A DNA stretch of 64,000 nt, from NCBI GenBank assembly GCA_964559455.1, contig CAZLHO010000001.1, positions 1 to 64,000 on the forward strand. The letters are read 5' to 3'. Each line of letters starts with the position of its first letter. Within the stretch, counting starts at the first letter, position 1. A program made the position numbers and the translations under genes. Shown piece by piece: positions 51,801-60,957 of this stretch. The notes under the pieces were generated by a model. It saw only the letters and a list, made by a program, of their open reading frames with translations. It had not been told where the DNA came from and made no database searches. Source of the DNA: CAZLHO01 sp964559455 (GTDB lineage Bacteria; Krumholzibacteriota; Krumholzibacteriia; LZORAL124-64-63).

Positions 51801-54272
51801 TCAGGAAGGTACCGAGAGGGCCTCCCGGGCGGCCTCGATCATCTGCTCCGGCGTGGTGTAGTTGCCGGGGTAGAGAACGCGGCCGATCGAGACAGTCAGA
51901 TCCTGCCGCCCCGCAACGTCGCAGAGCATCGCCGTGACGCGCTTCTCCAGCTTCGAGACGGAGTGGGTCTCTTCGGGGGCGAGTACGGCCACCAGGCCGT
52001 CGGGAAGGGCCAGCACGTAGTCCGAGCTGCGCACGAGCGCCCGCACCTTGCCCGCCACGCGGTCGGCCTGTCCGGCCGACCAGGACTGGCCGTCGCCCGG
52101 TCGGAAGACCGACAGCGAGAACGAGACGTGGTAGCGGTCGGCGCGGTCCATCTCGCGACGCATCAGGGCGCAGAGCAGTTCGACGTTGCCCGAGACCGAA
52201 GGCGGGGCCGGGTCGGCGCCCAGGAAGGCGGAGGTGCGGCGCGCAGGGGCCGGCGGCGCGGGAGCAGGCGGCTCGGGCGCCGCTTCGGGCTCGGCGACGG
52301 AAGCGGATTCCTCCGTTGCGGCCACGGGCTCCGCGACCATCGATTCGGGGACGGCCTCCACGGGCTCGTCGGCCGGGACTTCCTCGACGGGGGGCGGTTC
52401 TGCAGCCTCAGGCTCTTGCTGGATCTCCTTATCGACGATGTCCTCGGCTTCCGGTCCGGGTGCCGCCGCGGGCTCCTGGTTGAAGACGCGCACCTGGGGA
52501 GCTCGGCTGCGCTGGGGGACTTGGTCTTCGCCTTCGCCGCGCTGGCGCGGCTCGAGCAGCGGCGGCAGCAGGACGGCGAGGCGGCTGACCAGGGCGGCGT
52601 CGAAGGTCGTGAAGGCGACGGAGCTGTCGAAATCGTGCAGACGGCGCTTGTCGGCGAGGACCAGGGCCGGCGCCGCTTCGCCGGGCCGGGTCGAGACCGC
52701 CATCAGGCCCAAGGTCTTGCCTCCGGCGGCGGCGCCGGGGTCGACCGTGACCACGGCCCATCCGGATTCGCCGGCGTCGCGCAGGAGCGGTCCCGCGGCT
52801 TTCAGCCATTCGAAAGTCCCGTCGTCGACCTGGTCGTGCAGCACGGGCATGTCCTCGACCAAGGCGCGCACCACGACGACGGAAGCGGCGCCGGAGATGC
52901 GGCCCACTTCCTCCTGCAGGATGCGGGCCCGGTCGCGGACCGAGTCGGTCGAAACCGCGAGCCGCGTGACGATCTCAGCGAGGTCCTCCAGGCGGCCGGT
53001 GCGATCACGGTCCATGAACCGGCGCATCAAGTCGGGCACCAGGCGCTCCAGGAGATCGGTCACCAAGGCGGCTCCGCCCTGGAAGCGGTGCGCGGCCGCG
53101 GGATCGGCGAAACCCAGACTCAGCAATCCCCGCGGGGGCTCCTGGCCGATGGGCAGGGTGAAGCGGGTCGGCGTCGCGGCACCGGCGTCGCCGAGGTGCT
53201 TCGAGACCTCGGTGCGGCCGCTCTCCAGGACCTCGCGCCATCCGGGGGGCGATTCGCCGGCGCCCTGCCGGGTCGCCGAGTCGCAGAGCAGGCTGCCGTC
53301 GACGCGCAGCACGCCCATGGCCACGGATGAGGCGTGGAAGTGTTCACGCAGCGTGGCCGCCCAGCCGTCCAGGACCGCGGCCGGTGACGGAGAGCCGAGC
53401 AGGCCCTCGCGCAGGCAGAGCTCGAGCTCGCGCAGGGCCGCCGGAGCATCGGAGCCCACCGGCACGGCCAGCAGCAGCACGCGGGCGATGCGTTCGCCGA
53501 GTTTCTCGATCTGGGCGATGTCGTTCACGCCCAGCGGGGTCGGGCGGTCGCCGTCGCCGAGGTTGACGACGCCGACCAGCTCCTCGTTCCAGACCAGGGG
53601 AACCGACGCCAGGACGTGTCCGCCGCCACTCTCTCCGGCCCGCCGGGAACGCATGACGAGTTCGGAGCGGAGCTCGCGCGCCACTCGACCCGAGACCTCC
53701 TCCCCCAGCGGCACCCGTTCGGGTTGCAGTGTCGCTCCCTCGGGCCCGTGGGCGGCCACCGTCACCAGCTCGCGGCTGTACGATTCGAAAAGCATCAGCT
53801 GGACGGAGCGGACGTCGGCGGCGCCGGCCACCAGGGCCGCCAATGTGCGGTGGAGGTTGGGACGATCGAGCATCTGCTCGATGCGGTGCAGGGCGCGCCG
53901 CACATCCTGCTCCCCACCGGGGACCGTCGCCGGGGTCACCGCGGCGTCCGGGACCGGAGCGGCGGCGTCGCCCAGAAAACGCGCGCGGAAATCAGCAGTG
54001 GACAGGGCGCTCAGGCCCAGGTCGGCGGCCTCGGCGCCCAGGTCGGCGGCAGCGGGACAATCATCGGGATGGACGATGACGGACCCGGGAGGCAGTTCAG
54101 CGGCGGCGAGGGACCCGTGGACGGGCAACCCGAGAATCTCGGCCAGGGAGGTGCCGGGCGCGTCACCCTCGGGATCGAGGACGGCGCGAACGGCGAAATC
54201 ATTCCTGCCGACCAGTTCGGTCAGCAGGGGAATTTCCTTTTCTCCTGGCTGGTACAGAGAGATGACCAGCAT
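51801..54272 (-). CDS. multi-GAF sensor with degenerate GGDEF domain, between mutS and mutL
   Basis: 823 residues from ATG 54272. Order of parts: an N-terminal Rossmann-like alpha/beta domain (1-100; VRAVLDPEGDAPGTSLAEILGLPV resembles dinucleotide-fold sensors but lacks GxGxxG); about three GAF-like modules (roughly 115-270, 290-420, 430-600); and an Ala/Pro/Glu-rich linker (about 610-685). A C-terminal domain follows with the diguanylate-cyclase fold pattern (ELLCALMRREMDRADRYHVSFSLSVFR ... LTVSIGRVLYPGNYTTPEQMIEAAREAL). The catalytic GGDEF is replaced by LPDGLVAVL, so c-di-GMP synthesis is unlikely. A probable cytoplasmic signal receiver; its ligand is unknown. It has an own-promoter candidate after mutS. 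Confidence 0.75.
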   Translation of the reverse strand: MLVISLYQPGEKEIPLLTELVGRNDFAVRAVLDPEGDAPGTSLAEILGLPVHGSLAAAELPPGSVIVHPDDCPAAADLGAEAADLGLSALSTADFRARFLGDAAAPVPDAAVTPATVPGGEQDVRRALHRIEQMLDRPNLHRTLAALVAGAADVRSVQLMLFESYSRELVTVAAHGPEGATLQPERVPLGEEVSGRVARELRSELVMRSRRAGESGGGHVLASVPLVWNEELVGVVNLGDGDRPTPLGVNDIAQIEKLGERIARVLLLAVPVGSDAPAALRELELCLREGLLGSPSPAAVLDGWAATLREHFHASSVAMGVLRVDGSLLCDSATRQGAGESPPGWREVLESGRTEVSKHLGDAGAATPTRFTLPIGQEPPRGLLSLGFADPAAAHRFQGGAALVTDLLERLVPDLMRRFMDRDRTGRLEDLAEIVTRLAVSTDSVRDRARILQEEVGRISGAASVVVVRALVEDMPVLHDQVDDGTFEWLKAAGPLLRDAGESGWAVVTVDPGAAAGGKTLGLMAVSTRPGEAAPALVLADKRRLHDFDSSVAFTTFDAALVSRLAVLLPPLLEPRQRGEGEDQVPQRSRAPQVRVFNQEPAAAPGPEAEDIVDKEIQQEPEAAEPPPVEEVPADEPVEAVPESMVAEPVAATEESASVAEPEAAPEPPAPAPPAPARRTSAFLGADPAPPSVSGNVELLCALMRREMDRADRYHVSFSLSVFRPGDGQSWSAGQADRVAGKVRALVRSSDYVLALPDGLVAVLAPEETHSVSKLEKRVTAMLCDVAGRQDLTVSIGRVLYPGNYTTPEQMIEAAREALSVPS

Positions 54273-54325
54273 TGCGGCAAAACACCCCCACGAGAGTATC
54301 CGCGATGTTCTTGAGCCCTGTGTCC

Positions 54326-54334
54326 ATGATAGCA
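54326..54334 (-). promoter_or_regulatory. extended -10 promoter before the GAF protein gene
   Basis: On the - strand TGCTATCAT, an extended -10 box, in the AT-rich spacer between mutS and the GAF gene. Expected start about 54318, giving a leader of about 47 bases. A TTGACA just upstream is too close to serve as its -35. Confidence 0.45.
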
Positions 54335-54389
54335 TCGGCTGTCAAGTGAAATACTTAAACGTTAAAATGTATCGGAAAGACAAATAATC

Positions 54390-57065
54390 TCAGGAACCGT
54401 CAGGGCGGTCGAGCTGGCGCCGGATCCGGACCAGCCACATGAAGGCGTCCACGGGGCTCAGGGACTCCAGATCCAGCCCTTTCAGGGCTTCCAAGGCGTC
54501 CCGTTCGCCGTCGTTGAAGAGGGAGAGCTGCTGGTGAGGAGGGAACTCCCGGTCCGCCGCCAGAGAATAGCGCTGCGGCTCGGCGGCCGTGGCGCGTCGG
54601 GCGGCGTCGTCTCCGTCCAGGGTCAGGGCGGCGAGCAGGTCGGCGGCCCGGCGCAGGACCGGCGCGGGAATCCCGGCGAGCTGGGCGACGTGGATGCCGT
54701 AGCTCTTGTCGCTGCGTCCGGGCTGGACGGTGTGCAGGAAGATGATCTTCCCCTCCCATTCCTTGACGCCCAGGCGCAGGTTGACCAGCCGCGAAAGGCG
54801 GCCCTCCAGGTCGGTCAGCTCGTGGAAGTGGGTGGCGAAGATCGTGCGCGGCCGGGGGCCGGCCTCGTCGTGCAGGAATTCGGTGATGGCCCAAGCCAGG
54901 GAGAGGCCGTCGTGGGTCGAGGTGCCGCGCCCGATCTCGTCCAGGATGACCAGGCTGCGGCCGGTGGACTGGTGGAGGATCCTCGCCGTCTCGCTCATCT
55001 CGGCGTAGAAGGTCGACTGGCCGCGCGCCACGTTGTCGCTGGCCCCCACTCGCGTGAAGATGCGGTCGGCGACGCCGATCCTGGCCTCGGCCGCGGGGAC
55101 GAAGCCGCCGGCCTGGGCCATCAGGGTGATCAGGGCCACCTGCCGCAGGTAGGTGGACTTGCCGCCCATGTTGGGGCCGGTCAACAACAGCAGCTGGCGC
55201 CGGTCGACGTCGAGGGCGCAGTCGTTCGGGATGAAGTCGGAGTCGAGCAGGCATTCGACGACCGGATGGCGGCCGCCGCGGATGTCCAGGATCAGGGAGT
55301 CGTCGCAGACGGGACGGCAGTAGTCCCGCTCCTCGGCCAGCTCGGCGAAGGCGAAGACCAGGTCCACCGCGGCGACCACGGCGGCGGCGGCGCGGATCTC
55401 GGCCAGCCGCGAGGCCACGGCCGCGAGCAGTTCGGCGTAGATCGCCTGCTCCAGCTCCTGCATGCGCTGCTCGGCGTCCAGGATGCGCGACTCGGCGGTC
55501 TTCAGCTGCGGCGTGTGGAAGCGTGAGGCGTTGACCAGGGTCTGCCGCTGCTCGAAATCCTCCGGGACCTTGTCCAGGTGCTTGTTCGTGACCTCGAAAT
55601 AATAGCCGAAGACCTTGTTGAAGCCGATCTTCAGCGTGGGGATGCCGGTCCGTTCGCGCTCGCGAGCCTGCAGGGAGGCCAGGAAGCCGCGGGTGTCGCT
55701 GGCCAGCGACCGGGTCTCGTCGAGTTCGACGTGCACGCCCTCGCGGACGATGCCCGCGCCCTTGACCTGGGCCGGGGGCTGGTCGGCCAGCGTGTCCAGA
55801 AGACGGACGCCCAGGGGCGCCAGATCGGGCATGCCGCTGGCCCAGTCGGCGGCGGGATGCCGCTGGTGATCGGCGTCGGCGATCAGGTCGCGCAACGCGG
55901 CCACGGTCATCAGCGACAGGCCCAGCTGGCGGGCCTGGGCCGGTCCCAGCCGACCGGCGGCGGCCCGCGTCGCCCAGCGTTCGAGGTCGCCGATCCCGGC
56001 CAGCCGGGTCCGGGCCTCGCGCCGCCACTCGCGGTCGTCGAGGGCGCCGGCGACCGCGGCGTGCCACTCCCCCAGGCGCTGGAGATCGTGGAGGGGCTCG
56101 GCGAGACGCCGTTCGAGCAGGCGTCGTCCGGCGGGCGTCATCGTCCGGTCGATATGGTGGATCAGGGTGCCCTCGCCGCGGTCGCCGCGGAAAGTGCGGA
56201 AGACCTCGAGGTTGCGCAGGGTCTCCTCGTCCAGCAGCAAGCGGTCGCGGCGCGCGGCGAAGGAAAGGGTCGTGACCTGGACCGGCCGGGCGAGGCTCAG
56301 GGACGAGACGTAGCGCAACAGGGCCCCGGCGGCGGCCACAGCCCGGTCGTGCTCGCCCTCGGCCAGGCCGAAGGCGTCGAGGCTGCGCATGCCGAAATGG
56401 TCGCGCAGGGTGCCGGCGGCGAAGGCCGGATGGAACCAGGCGGCGCTGACCCGGTTGATCACGACCCCGGGCAGGGCGGCGCGCCAGGCGTTCAGGTCGC
56501 GCTCGCCGGCGGTCTCGGCCACGACGACCTCGCGCACCGCGTGGCGCTCGCAGAGCCCGGCCAGGGAGACGTCCTCCTGGCCGCAGCGGAAGTCGCCGGT
56601 GGAAGCATCCATCAGGGCCCAGCCGTTGTCCTCGGCCTCGCCGTCGACGGGGAGCCAGGCCAGGCAGTAGTGGCCCGAGGCGCCGGAGACCAGTCCCGGC
56701 GCCGTGGCGGTGCCCGGGCTGATCACCTCGACCACCTCGCGGCGGACCAGCCCCTTGGCCTGGGCGGGATCCTCGACCTGTTCGCAGATGGCCACGGTCA
56801 GGCCGGCCGCGAGCAGGCGTCCCAGATAGGTGTCCAGGGCGTGATAGGGCACGCCGGCCAGGGGGATCGGATGCTCGCTGTTCTTGTCCCGGGTCGTCAG
56901 GGTGACGTTGGCGACGCGGGCCAGGACCTCGGCGTCCTCGAAGAAGGTCTCGTAGAAGTCGCCCATGCGGAAGAGCAGCAGGGCGCCGGCGTGCTCGCTC
57001 TTGATCTCGAGGTACTGCGCCAGCATCGGGGTCAGTTTGGGGGGCGTCTTGCGCGGCGGGGTCAT
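54390..57065 (-). CDS. mutS: DNA mismatch repair protein MutS
   Basis: 891 residues. Mismatch-binding domain I with MLAQYLEIKSEHAGALLLFRMGDFYETFFEDA (the Phe-x-Glu mismatch wedge is FYETF). Connector, core and clamp domains follow, then the ABC ATPase domain: Walker A TGPNMGGKSTYLRQVALI, signature STFYAEM, Walker B LVILDEIGRGTSTHDG and the conserved ATHFHEL histidine. A full-length MutS1. ATGA overlap with the SPOR-domain gene; mutL lies 2.7 kb downstream. Confidence 0.98.
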   Translation of the reverse strand: MTPPRKTPPKLTPMLAQYLEIKSEHAGALLLFRMGDFYETFFEDAEVLARVANVTLTTRDKNSEHPIPLAGVPYHALDTYLGRLLAAGLTVAICEQVEDPAQAKGLVRREVVEVISPGTATAPGLVSGASGHYCLAWLPVDGEAEDNGWALMDASTGDFRCGQEDVSLAGLCERHAVREVVVAETAGERDLNAWRAALPGVVINRVSAAWFHPAFAAGTLRDHFGMRSLDAFGLAEGEHDRAVAAAGALLRYVSSLSLARPVQVTTLSFAARRDRLLLDEETLRNLEVFRTFRGDRGEGTLIHHIDRTMTPAGRRLLERRLAEPLHDLQRLGEWHAAVAGALDDREWRREARTRLAGIGDLERWATRAAAGRLGPAQARQLGLSLMTVAALRDLIADADHQRHPAADWASGMPDLAPLGVRLLDTLADQPPAQVKGAGIVREGVHVELDETRSLASDTRGFLASLQARERERTGIPTLKIGFNKVFGYYFEVTNKHLDKVPEDFEQRQTLVNASRFHTPQLKTAESRILDAEQRMQELEQAIYAELLAAVASRLAEIRAAAAVVAAVDLVFAFAELAEERDYCRPVCDDSLILDIRGGRHPVVECLLDSDFIPNDCALDVDRRQLLLLTGPNMGGKSTYLRQVALITLMAQAGGFVPAAEARIGVADRIFTRVGASDNVARGQSTFYAEMSETARILHQSTGRSLVILDEIGRGTSTHDGLSLAWAITEFLHDEAGPRPRTIFATHFHELTDLEGRLSRLVNLRLGVKEWEGKIIFLHTVQPGRSDKSYGIHVAQLAGIPAPVLRRAADLLAALTLDGDDAARRATAAEPQRYSLAADREFPPHQQLSLFNDGERDALEALKGLDLESLSPVDAFMWLVRIRRQLDRPDGS

Positions 57066-58123
57066 GGCCGGTCCGTGGTCTCCACGAGCATGACGCGCAG
57101 GCCGTGCTCGCGGCGCAGTCTCTCGGCCTGGACCTCCGCCTGGCTGCGGGTCACGAAGCTGCCGCTGCGGATCTTGTAGAGCAGGACGCCGCGATCGTCC
57201 TCCTCAGGTGTCAGGCGCAGGTCGGGCAGGGCGTCGCGCCACTGGTCCATGTAGGCCAGCGCGCGTCCCCGGTCGGCGAAAGCCGCGAGCTGCAGCGCGA
57301 CGCGGCGGGGATGGATCTCGGCAGCCGGGGCTGCGACTGCCGCGCCGACGCCCGCGGCCGACAGGGAATCCGCCGCGGCTTGGGCCATCTGTTCCCGGAC
57401 GCGGGCCGCTGCCAGCGACCGCGGGTGCCCGGTCATCAACTCGCGACGGAGATCTCGGGCGCGGCCGGGATCGGCGGCGCGGTCCAGTTCCCAGCCGGCG
57501 GCCAGGACGTCGGGCAGGTTGACGGGACTGGGGGCGGATCGCGCGGCGTCGAGATAGTGGCGGGCCAGGGCGGCGTCGCCGGCGGCCTGGGCCAGCAGGG
57601 CCAGGTTCAGCCGGGCCCAGGCGTATTCCGGATCGCGGGGCGGGATCGAAGCGAAGGCCTCACGGCTGCGCTCGTTGTCGCCGGCGGCGCGGGCGGCCAT
57701 GCCGGCGAGCAGCCAGGCGTCGCCGGGGACGTCGCCGCTCCGGCGGTCGGTCAGGTCGTCCAGGAGACCCAGCGCCTCGCCGGGATCGCCGGCGGCGTAG
57801 GCCAGCCAGGCCGATTCCAGCCGAAGACGGTCACGCGCGGGCCGCTCGAGGTCGGGATGCTCGAGCGCGGCCGCGATGGCGGCGCGGGCGTCGGCGGGCG
57901 TCGCGGCGAGCATGGCGCGCCAGTAGAGGGCCTCGACCGGAAGATCGACCTCGCGCAGGGCCAGGGAGTCGGCGAGGGCCGAGGCATCGTCGTAGCGGGC
58001 CGCCGCGTGCAGGGCGGCGACGACCGTCCAGTCGGCGGCGGCGACCGGGGCGCCGATGCAGAGCAGGAGCGCCGGCATCAGCAGGCGCATGCGGCGCAGC
58101 GCGTTGGGGACCCCTGGAGGCAT
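57062..58123 (-). CDS. secreted TPR/SPOR-domain protein
   Basis: 353 residues from ATG 58123 (AAGGAG upstream). Signal peptide RLLMPALLLCIGAPVAAA, then a helical repeat region (about 35-235) with TPR-like ALARHYLDAARS and AWARLNLALLAQAAGD units. A C-terminal SPOR domain (about 275-350; VALQLAAFADRGRALAYMDQW...YKIRSGSFVTRSQAEVQAERLR) binds denuded septal peptidoglycan. It is therefore a periplasmic or outer-envelope protein likely drawn to the division site. Lies between lapB and mutS in one run. Confidence 0.85.
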   Translation of the reverse strand: MPPGVPNALRRMRLLMPALLLCIGAPVAAADWTVVAALHAAARYDDASALADSLALREVDLPVEALYWRAMLAATPADARAAIAAALEHPDLERPARDRLRLESAWLAYAAGDPGEALGLLDDLTDRRSGDVPGDAWLLAGMAARAAGDNERSREAFASIPPRDPEYAWARLNLALLAQAAGDAALARHYLDAARSAPSPVNLPDVLAAGWELDRAADPGRARDLRRELMTGHPRSLAAARVREQMAQAAADSLSAAGVGAAVAAPAAEIHPRRVALQLAAFADRGRALAYMDQWRDALPDLRLTPEEDDRGVLLYKIRSGSFVTRSQAEVQAERLRREHGLRVMLVETTDRP

Positions 58124-58140
58124 GGAGACTCCTTGAGGAC

Positions 58141-59301
58141 TCAGTCGATGGACTCGGGCCGCAGGCTGTCGAAGCTGCGGCAGTCGGGACAGAACCAGCG
58201 CACGTCGGCATGACGGGCGCCGCACTTCCCGCAGATCCAGGCGGCGGGCGCCCCGGGCAGGTGGAGCGCATCCCAGACCCGGCCGAAATCGCTCGGCGGC
58301 AGGTCCTGGATCAGCGTGCGCAGGAAGCGGGATGCGGCGTCGGGCGTCAGGCGCGGGTCGCCGGCCTTTTCCGAAATCAAACGCACGGCCTGCTCCCGAT
58401 CGTCCAGCTTCTCGTAGAGCCGGGCGAGGGTGAACCAGAGGCTCGGCGGAGCCTCGGGTTCTCGGCAGGCGGATTCCAGGATCGGGACCGCGCGGGCGAA
58501 GTGGCCGCTTTCGAGCAGGGCCTTCTCCAGCGGGGGCAGGAAGAGATCGCCCAGGCCGGGTTCGTGCAGCAGCCCTTCGGTGAGGATCGAGGCCGCGGCG
58601 TCGGTCTTGCCGTCGGCCAGGTCGCATAGGCCGCGCACGAGCAGGACGCGACCGCGACGGGGGCCGTCGACCTCGATGCCGCGCAGCAGGCGCCTCGCCT
58701 CGCCGGAACTCCCGGCCCGGGCGGCGACCAGCGCGCGGTCGAGTTGGAAGAGCTCCCAGCGCTCGCGATAGGACTGTCGGCGCTGCGGACCGGCCTTGCG
58801 GGCGGCTTCGTAGAGGACCTTGGCGGCTCCTTCGACGTCGCCTTGACCCAGCGCCTGGCGGAAACGGGCTTCCCAGTACCGGGCGTTCGGAGCTCCCTGG
58901 CGCCGCACCGCCTCCAGGATCTCGCCGGCCTCCATCCACAGGTGCAGGTCCAGGAGATCGTCGGTCAGGGCCATGGTCGCGGACAGGCGTTTGCCGGCGG
59001 GAACGCCGGGCCGGGCCAGCAGCCCGCGGTGCATGGCGGCGGCGCGACGGGGGTTCCCCTGCAGACGCAGCAGGATCCCCAGCTGCAGGTAGGGATCGAA
59101 GGCGCCGGCGTCGCGGGCGATGGCGTCGCTCATCGCGGTGACGGCGCCGTTCAAGTCGCCGGCCAGCCAGCATTCGAGACCCCTGGTGTAGGGATCCTCG
59201 TCGAGCCCGCGCTCGCGCCGGCGACGATAGAGCAGGGCCAGCGTCGCGACCACGAGCAGCAGGATCAGCAGGGCGATGGCGTAGGGCGCCAGCTCACGCA
59301 T
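58141..59301 (-). CDS. lapB: LapB-like lipopolysaccharide assembly protein
   Basis: 386 residues, as long as E. coli LapB (389). N-terminal membrane helix (YAIALLILLLVVATLALLY), eight or so TPR units, and the C-terminal rubredoxin-like metal site WICGKCGARHADVRWFCPDC (two CxxC pairs). LapB recruits LpxC to FtsH and so sets LPS amount. It overlaps lapA by 8 bases, the same pair order as in Proteobacteria. Confidence 0.9.
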   Translation of the reverse strand: MRELAPYAIALLILLLVVATLALLYRRRRERGLDEDPYTRGLECWLAGDLNGAVTAMSDAIARDAGAFDPYLQLGILLRLQGNPRRAAAMHRGLLARPGVPAGKRLSATMALTDDLLDLHLWMEAGEILEAVRRQGAPNARYWEARFRQALGQGDVEGAAKVLYEAARKAGPQRRQSYRERWELFQLDRALVAARAGSSGEARRLLRGIEVDGPRRGRVLLVRGLCDLADGKTDAAASILTEGLLHEPGLGDLFLPPLEKALLESGHFARAVPILESACREPEAPPSLWFTLARLYEKLDDREQAVRLISEKAGDPRLTPDAASRFLRTLIQDLPPSDFGRVWDALHLPGAPAAWICGKCGARHADVRWFCPDCRSFDSLRPESID

Positions 59302-59617
59302 CGGACTCCTCCCCCTCGCCGTCCGAAAGATCGTGCAAAGGCAGGGCGCGCAGCTCGTTGATCTCGCGGTCCCGGTCGCGCAGGTCGCGGGTCATGCGGC
59401 GGATGCGGGCGCGCAGGCTGAACTCGCGGATCGCGACGGCCACCATGCCGAAGACCAGCCCCAGCAGGAAGGCCGCGAGGAGCACCAGGTAGAGCGGGAT
59501 GTCGATGAACTCGCGGCTCAGCAGCTTGACGTCGACGCTCTGGCCGCTGTTCTGCGTGAAGAAGACGGCCACGAGGATCAGGATCAGCAGCCAGAAGACA
59601 CCTTTGATCGCCCACAC
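59294..59617 (-). CDS. lapA: LapA-like (DUF1049) membrane protein
   Basis: 107 residues from GTG 59617 (GAGGTG 6 bases upstream); GTG 59626, with a GTGA overlap to miaB, is the alternative. Two membrane helices (VFWLLILILVAVFF and PLYLVLLAAFLLGLVFGMV) with FFTQNSGQSVDVKLL between them is the DUF1049 pattern. A coiled coil (RIRRMTRDLRDRDREINELR) and an acidic tail follow. Partner of LapB. Confidence 0.85.
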   Translation of the reverse strand: MWAIKGVFWLLILILVAVFFTQNSGQSVDVKLLSREFIDIPLYLVLLAAFLLGLVFGMVAVAIREFSLRARIRRMTRDLRDRDREINELRALPLHDLSDGEGEESDA

Positions 59618-59622
59618 GGCTA

Positions 59623-60957
59623 TCACCTCGCATCGGGTTGGGTGGCGGCCAGGAAGGTCGTACCTTCGCAGCCGGTGATCCTCACGTCGATTTCCGCCCC
59701 CGGCTCCGTCGACGTCCCGCGCAGCAGGACCTTCCGGTTGTTGGCGGACCGGGCGATCCAGGCGCCTTCGGGACGGCGGGCGGCTTCCTCGACCAGAACA
59801 CGCCAGCGGCGCCCGGTCTGGGCCGCGGCGGTGCGGCGCCAGCTCTGCTCCTGCTCCGCCATCAGTTCGGCCAGGCGCTCCTTCTTGACGTCCACGGGGA
59901 CGTCGTCCTCGAGTCGCGCGGCGGGAGTGTCCGGCCGAGCCGAATACTTGAAATTGAAGGTCTGATCGTAGCCGACCTCCCGCACCATCTCAAGCGTATG
60001 TCGAAAATCGCCGTCGGATTCCCCGGGAAAGCCGACGATGAAGTCGCCCGAGAAGGTGACGTCGGGGATGTGACGCCGGGCCTGCTCGACCATGGTCAGG
60101 TAGTCGGCCCGGCTGTAGAGGCGCTTCATCCGGCGCAGGACGCGGTCGCTGCCGCTCTGGGCGGGCACGTGCAGCCAGGGGGCCACGATCCCGGACAACT
60201 CCCCGATGGTGCGGATCAGCGGCTCGCGCATGTCGCGGGGGTGGCCGGTGAGGAAGCGGATCCGGCGCAGCCCGGGCACGTCGGCGATGCGGCGCAGCAA
60301 CCCGGCGAAGTCGGTCTCGGGACCGGCGTAGGCGGTGACGTTCTGGCCGAGCAGCGTGACTTCGCGGCCGCCGGCGGCGACAACGGCCCGGATCTCGTCC
60401 AGGATCATGGCCAGGGGCTTCTCGCGCTGCGGGCCGCGGGTGGCCGGGACGATGCAGTAGGTGCAGCGGTAATCGCAGCCCTTGTGGATGGTCACGAGGT
60501 GGGAGTTGTGCGTGGGCCGCTCCAGCGGCGGCGCGACGTAGTGGACGTCGTCGTGGTGCCCGGTAGCCACGAAGGCGGCCGAGCCGGCCGCGGAGCCCAG
60601 GGCGTCCAGCATCCCGGGCAGACGGTCATAGCTGTCGACCCCGACGACCAGATCGGCGGGGTTGGGTCCGCGGGCCAGGGACTCGGCAAGGCGTTCGGCC
60701 ATGCAGCCGCAGACGCCGATCCAGCGCGGCCGGCCGCATTCGCGGCGCAGCTTGCGCAGCTCGCCCAGACGGCTGACCACCTTGTGCTCGGCGTGCTCGC
60801 GAACCGAGCAGGTGTTGAGCAGCGCGACGTCGGCGCATTCGGGCGCCTCGGCGCGGTGGTGGCCGTGCCCCGCGAGGATGCCGTCCATGGCCGCGGTGTC
60901 GTAGACGTTCATCTGGCAGCCGTAGGTCTCGAAGTAGACGGAATAACCGTCGCTCAT
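59623..60957 (-). CDS. miaB: tRNA-2-methylthio-N6-dimethylallyladenosine synthase
   Basis: 444 residues from ATG 60957, with GGAGGAG upstream and an ATGA overlap with mtaB. N-terminal UPF0004 domain with cluster cysteines (TYGCQMN, LLNTCSVRE, GVCGCMAE). Radical SAM motif GCDYRCTYCIVP near residue 150, GQNVTAYAG, and a C-terminal TRAM domain. Adds the 2-methylthio group to i6A37 made by MiaA. The frame stays open far upstream, but that is the shadow of mtaB. Confidence 0.97.
   Translation of the reverse strand: MSDGYSVYFETYGCQMNVYDTAAMDGILAGHGHHRAEAPECADVALLNTCSVREHAEHKVVSRLGELRKLRRECGRPRWIGVCGCMAERLAESLARGPNPADLVVGVDSYDRLPGMLDALGSAAGSAAFVATGHHDDVHYVAPPLERPTHNSHLVTIHKGCDYRCTYCIVPATRGPQREKPLAMILDEIRAVVAAGGREVTLLGQNVTAYAGPETDFAGLLRRIADVPGLRRIRFLTGHPRDMREPLIRTIGELSGIVAPWLHVPAQSGSDRVLRRMKRLYSRADYLTMVEQARRHIPDVTFSGDFIVGFPGESDGDFRHTLEMVREVGYDQTFNFKYSARPDTPAARLEDDVPVDVKKERLAELMAEQEQSWRRTAAAQTGRRWRVLVEEAARRPEGAWIARSANNRKVLLRGTSTEPGAEIDVRITGCEGTTFLAATQPDAR

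Noticed and set aside
48957..53330. 1457-residue + strand frame across miaA, mutL and the GAF gene
   Set aside because: It is a shadow: composition is Gly/Arg/Asp-rich without domains, and it covers three well-supported genes on the other strand.
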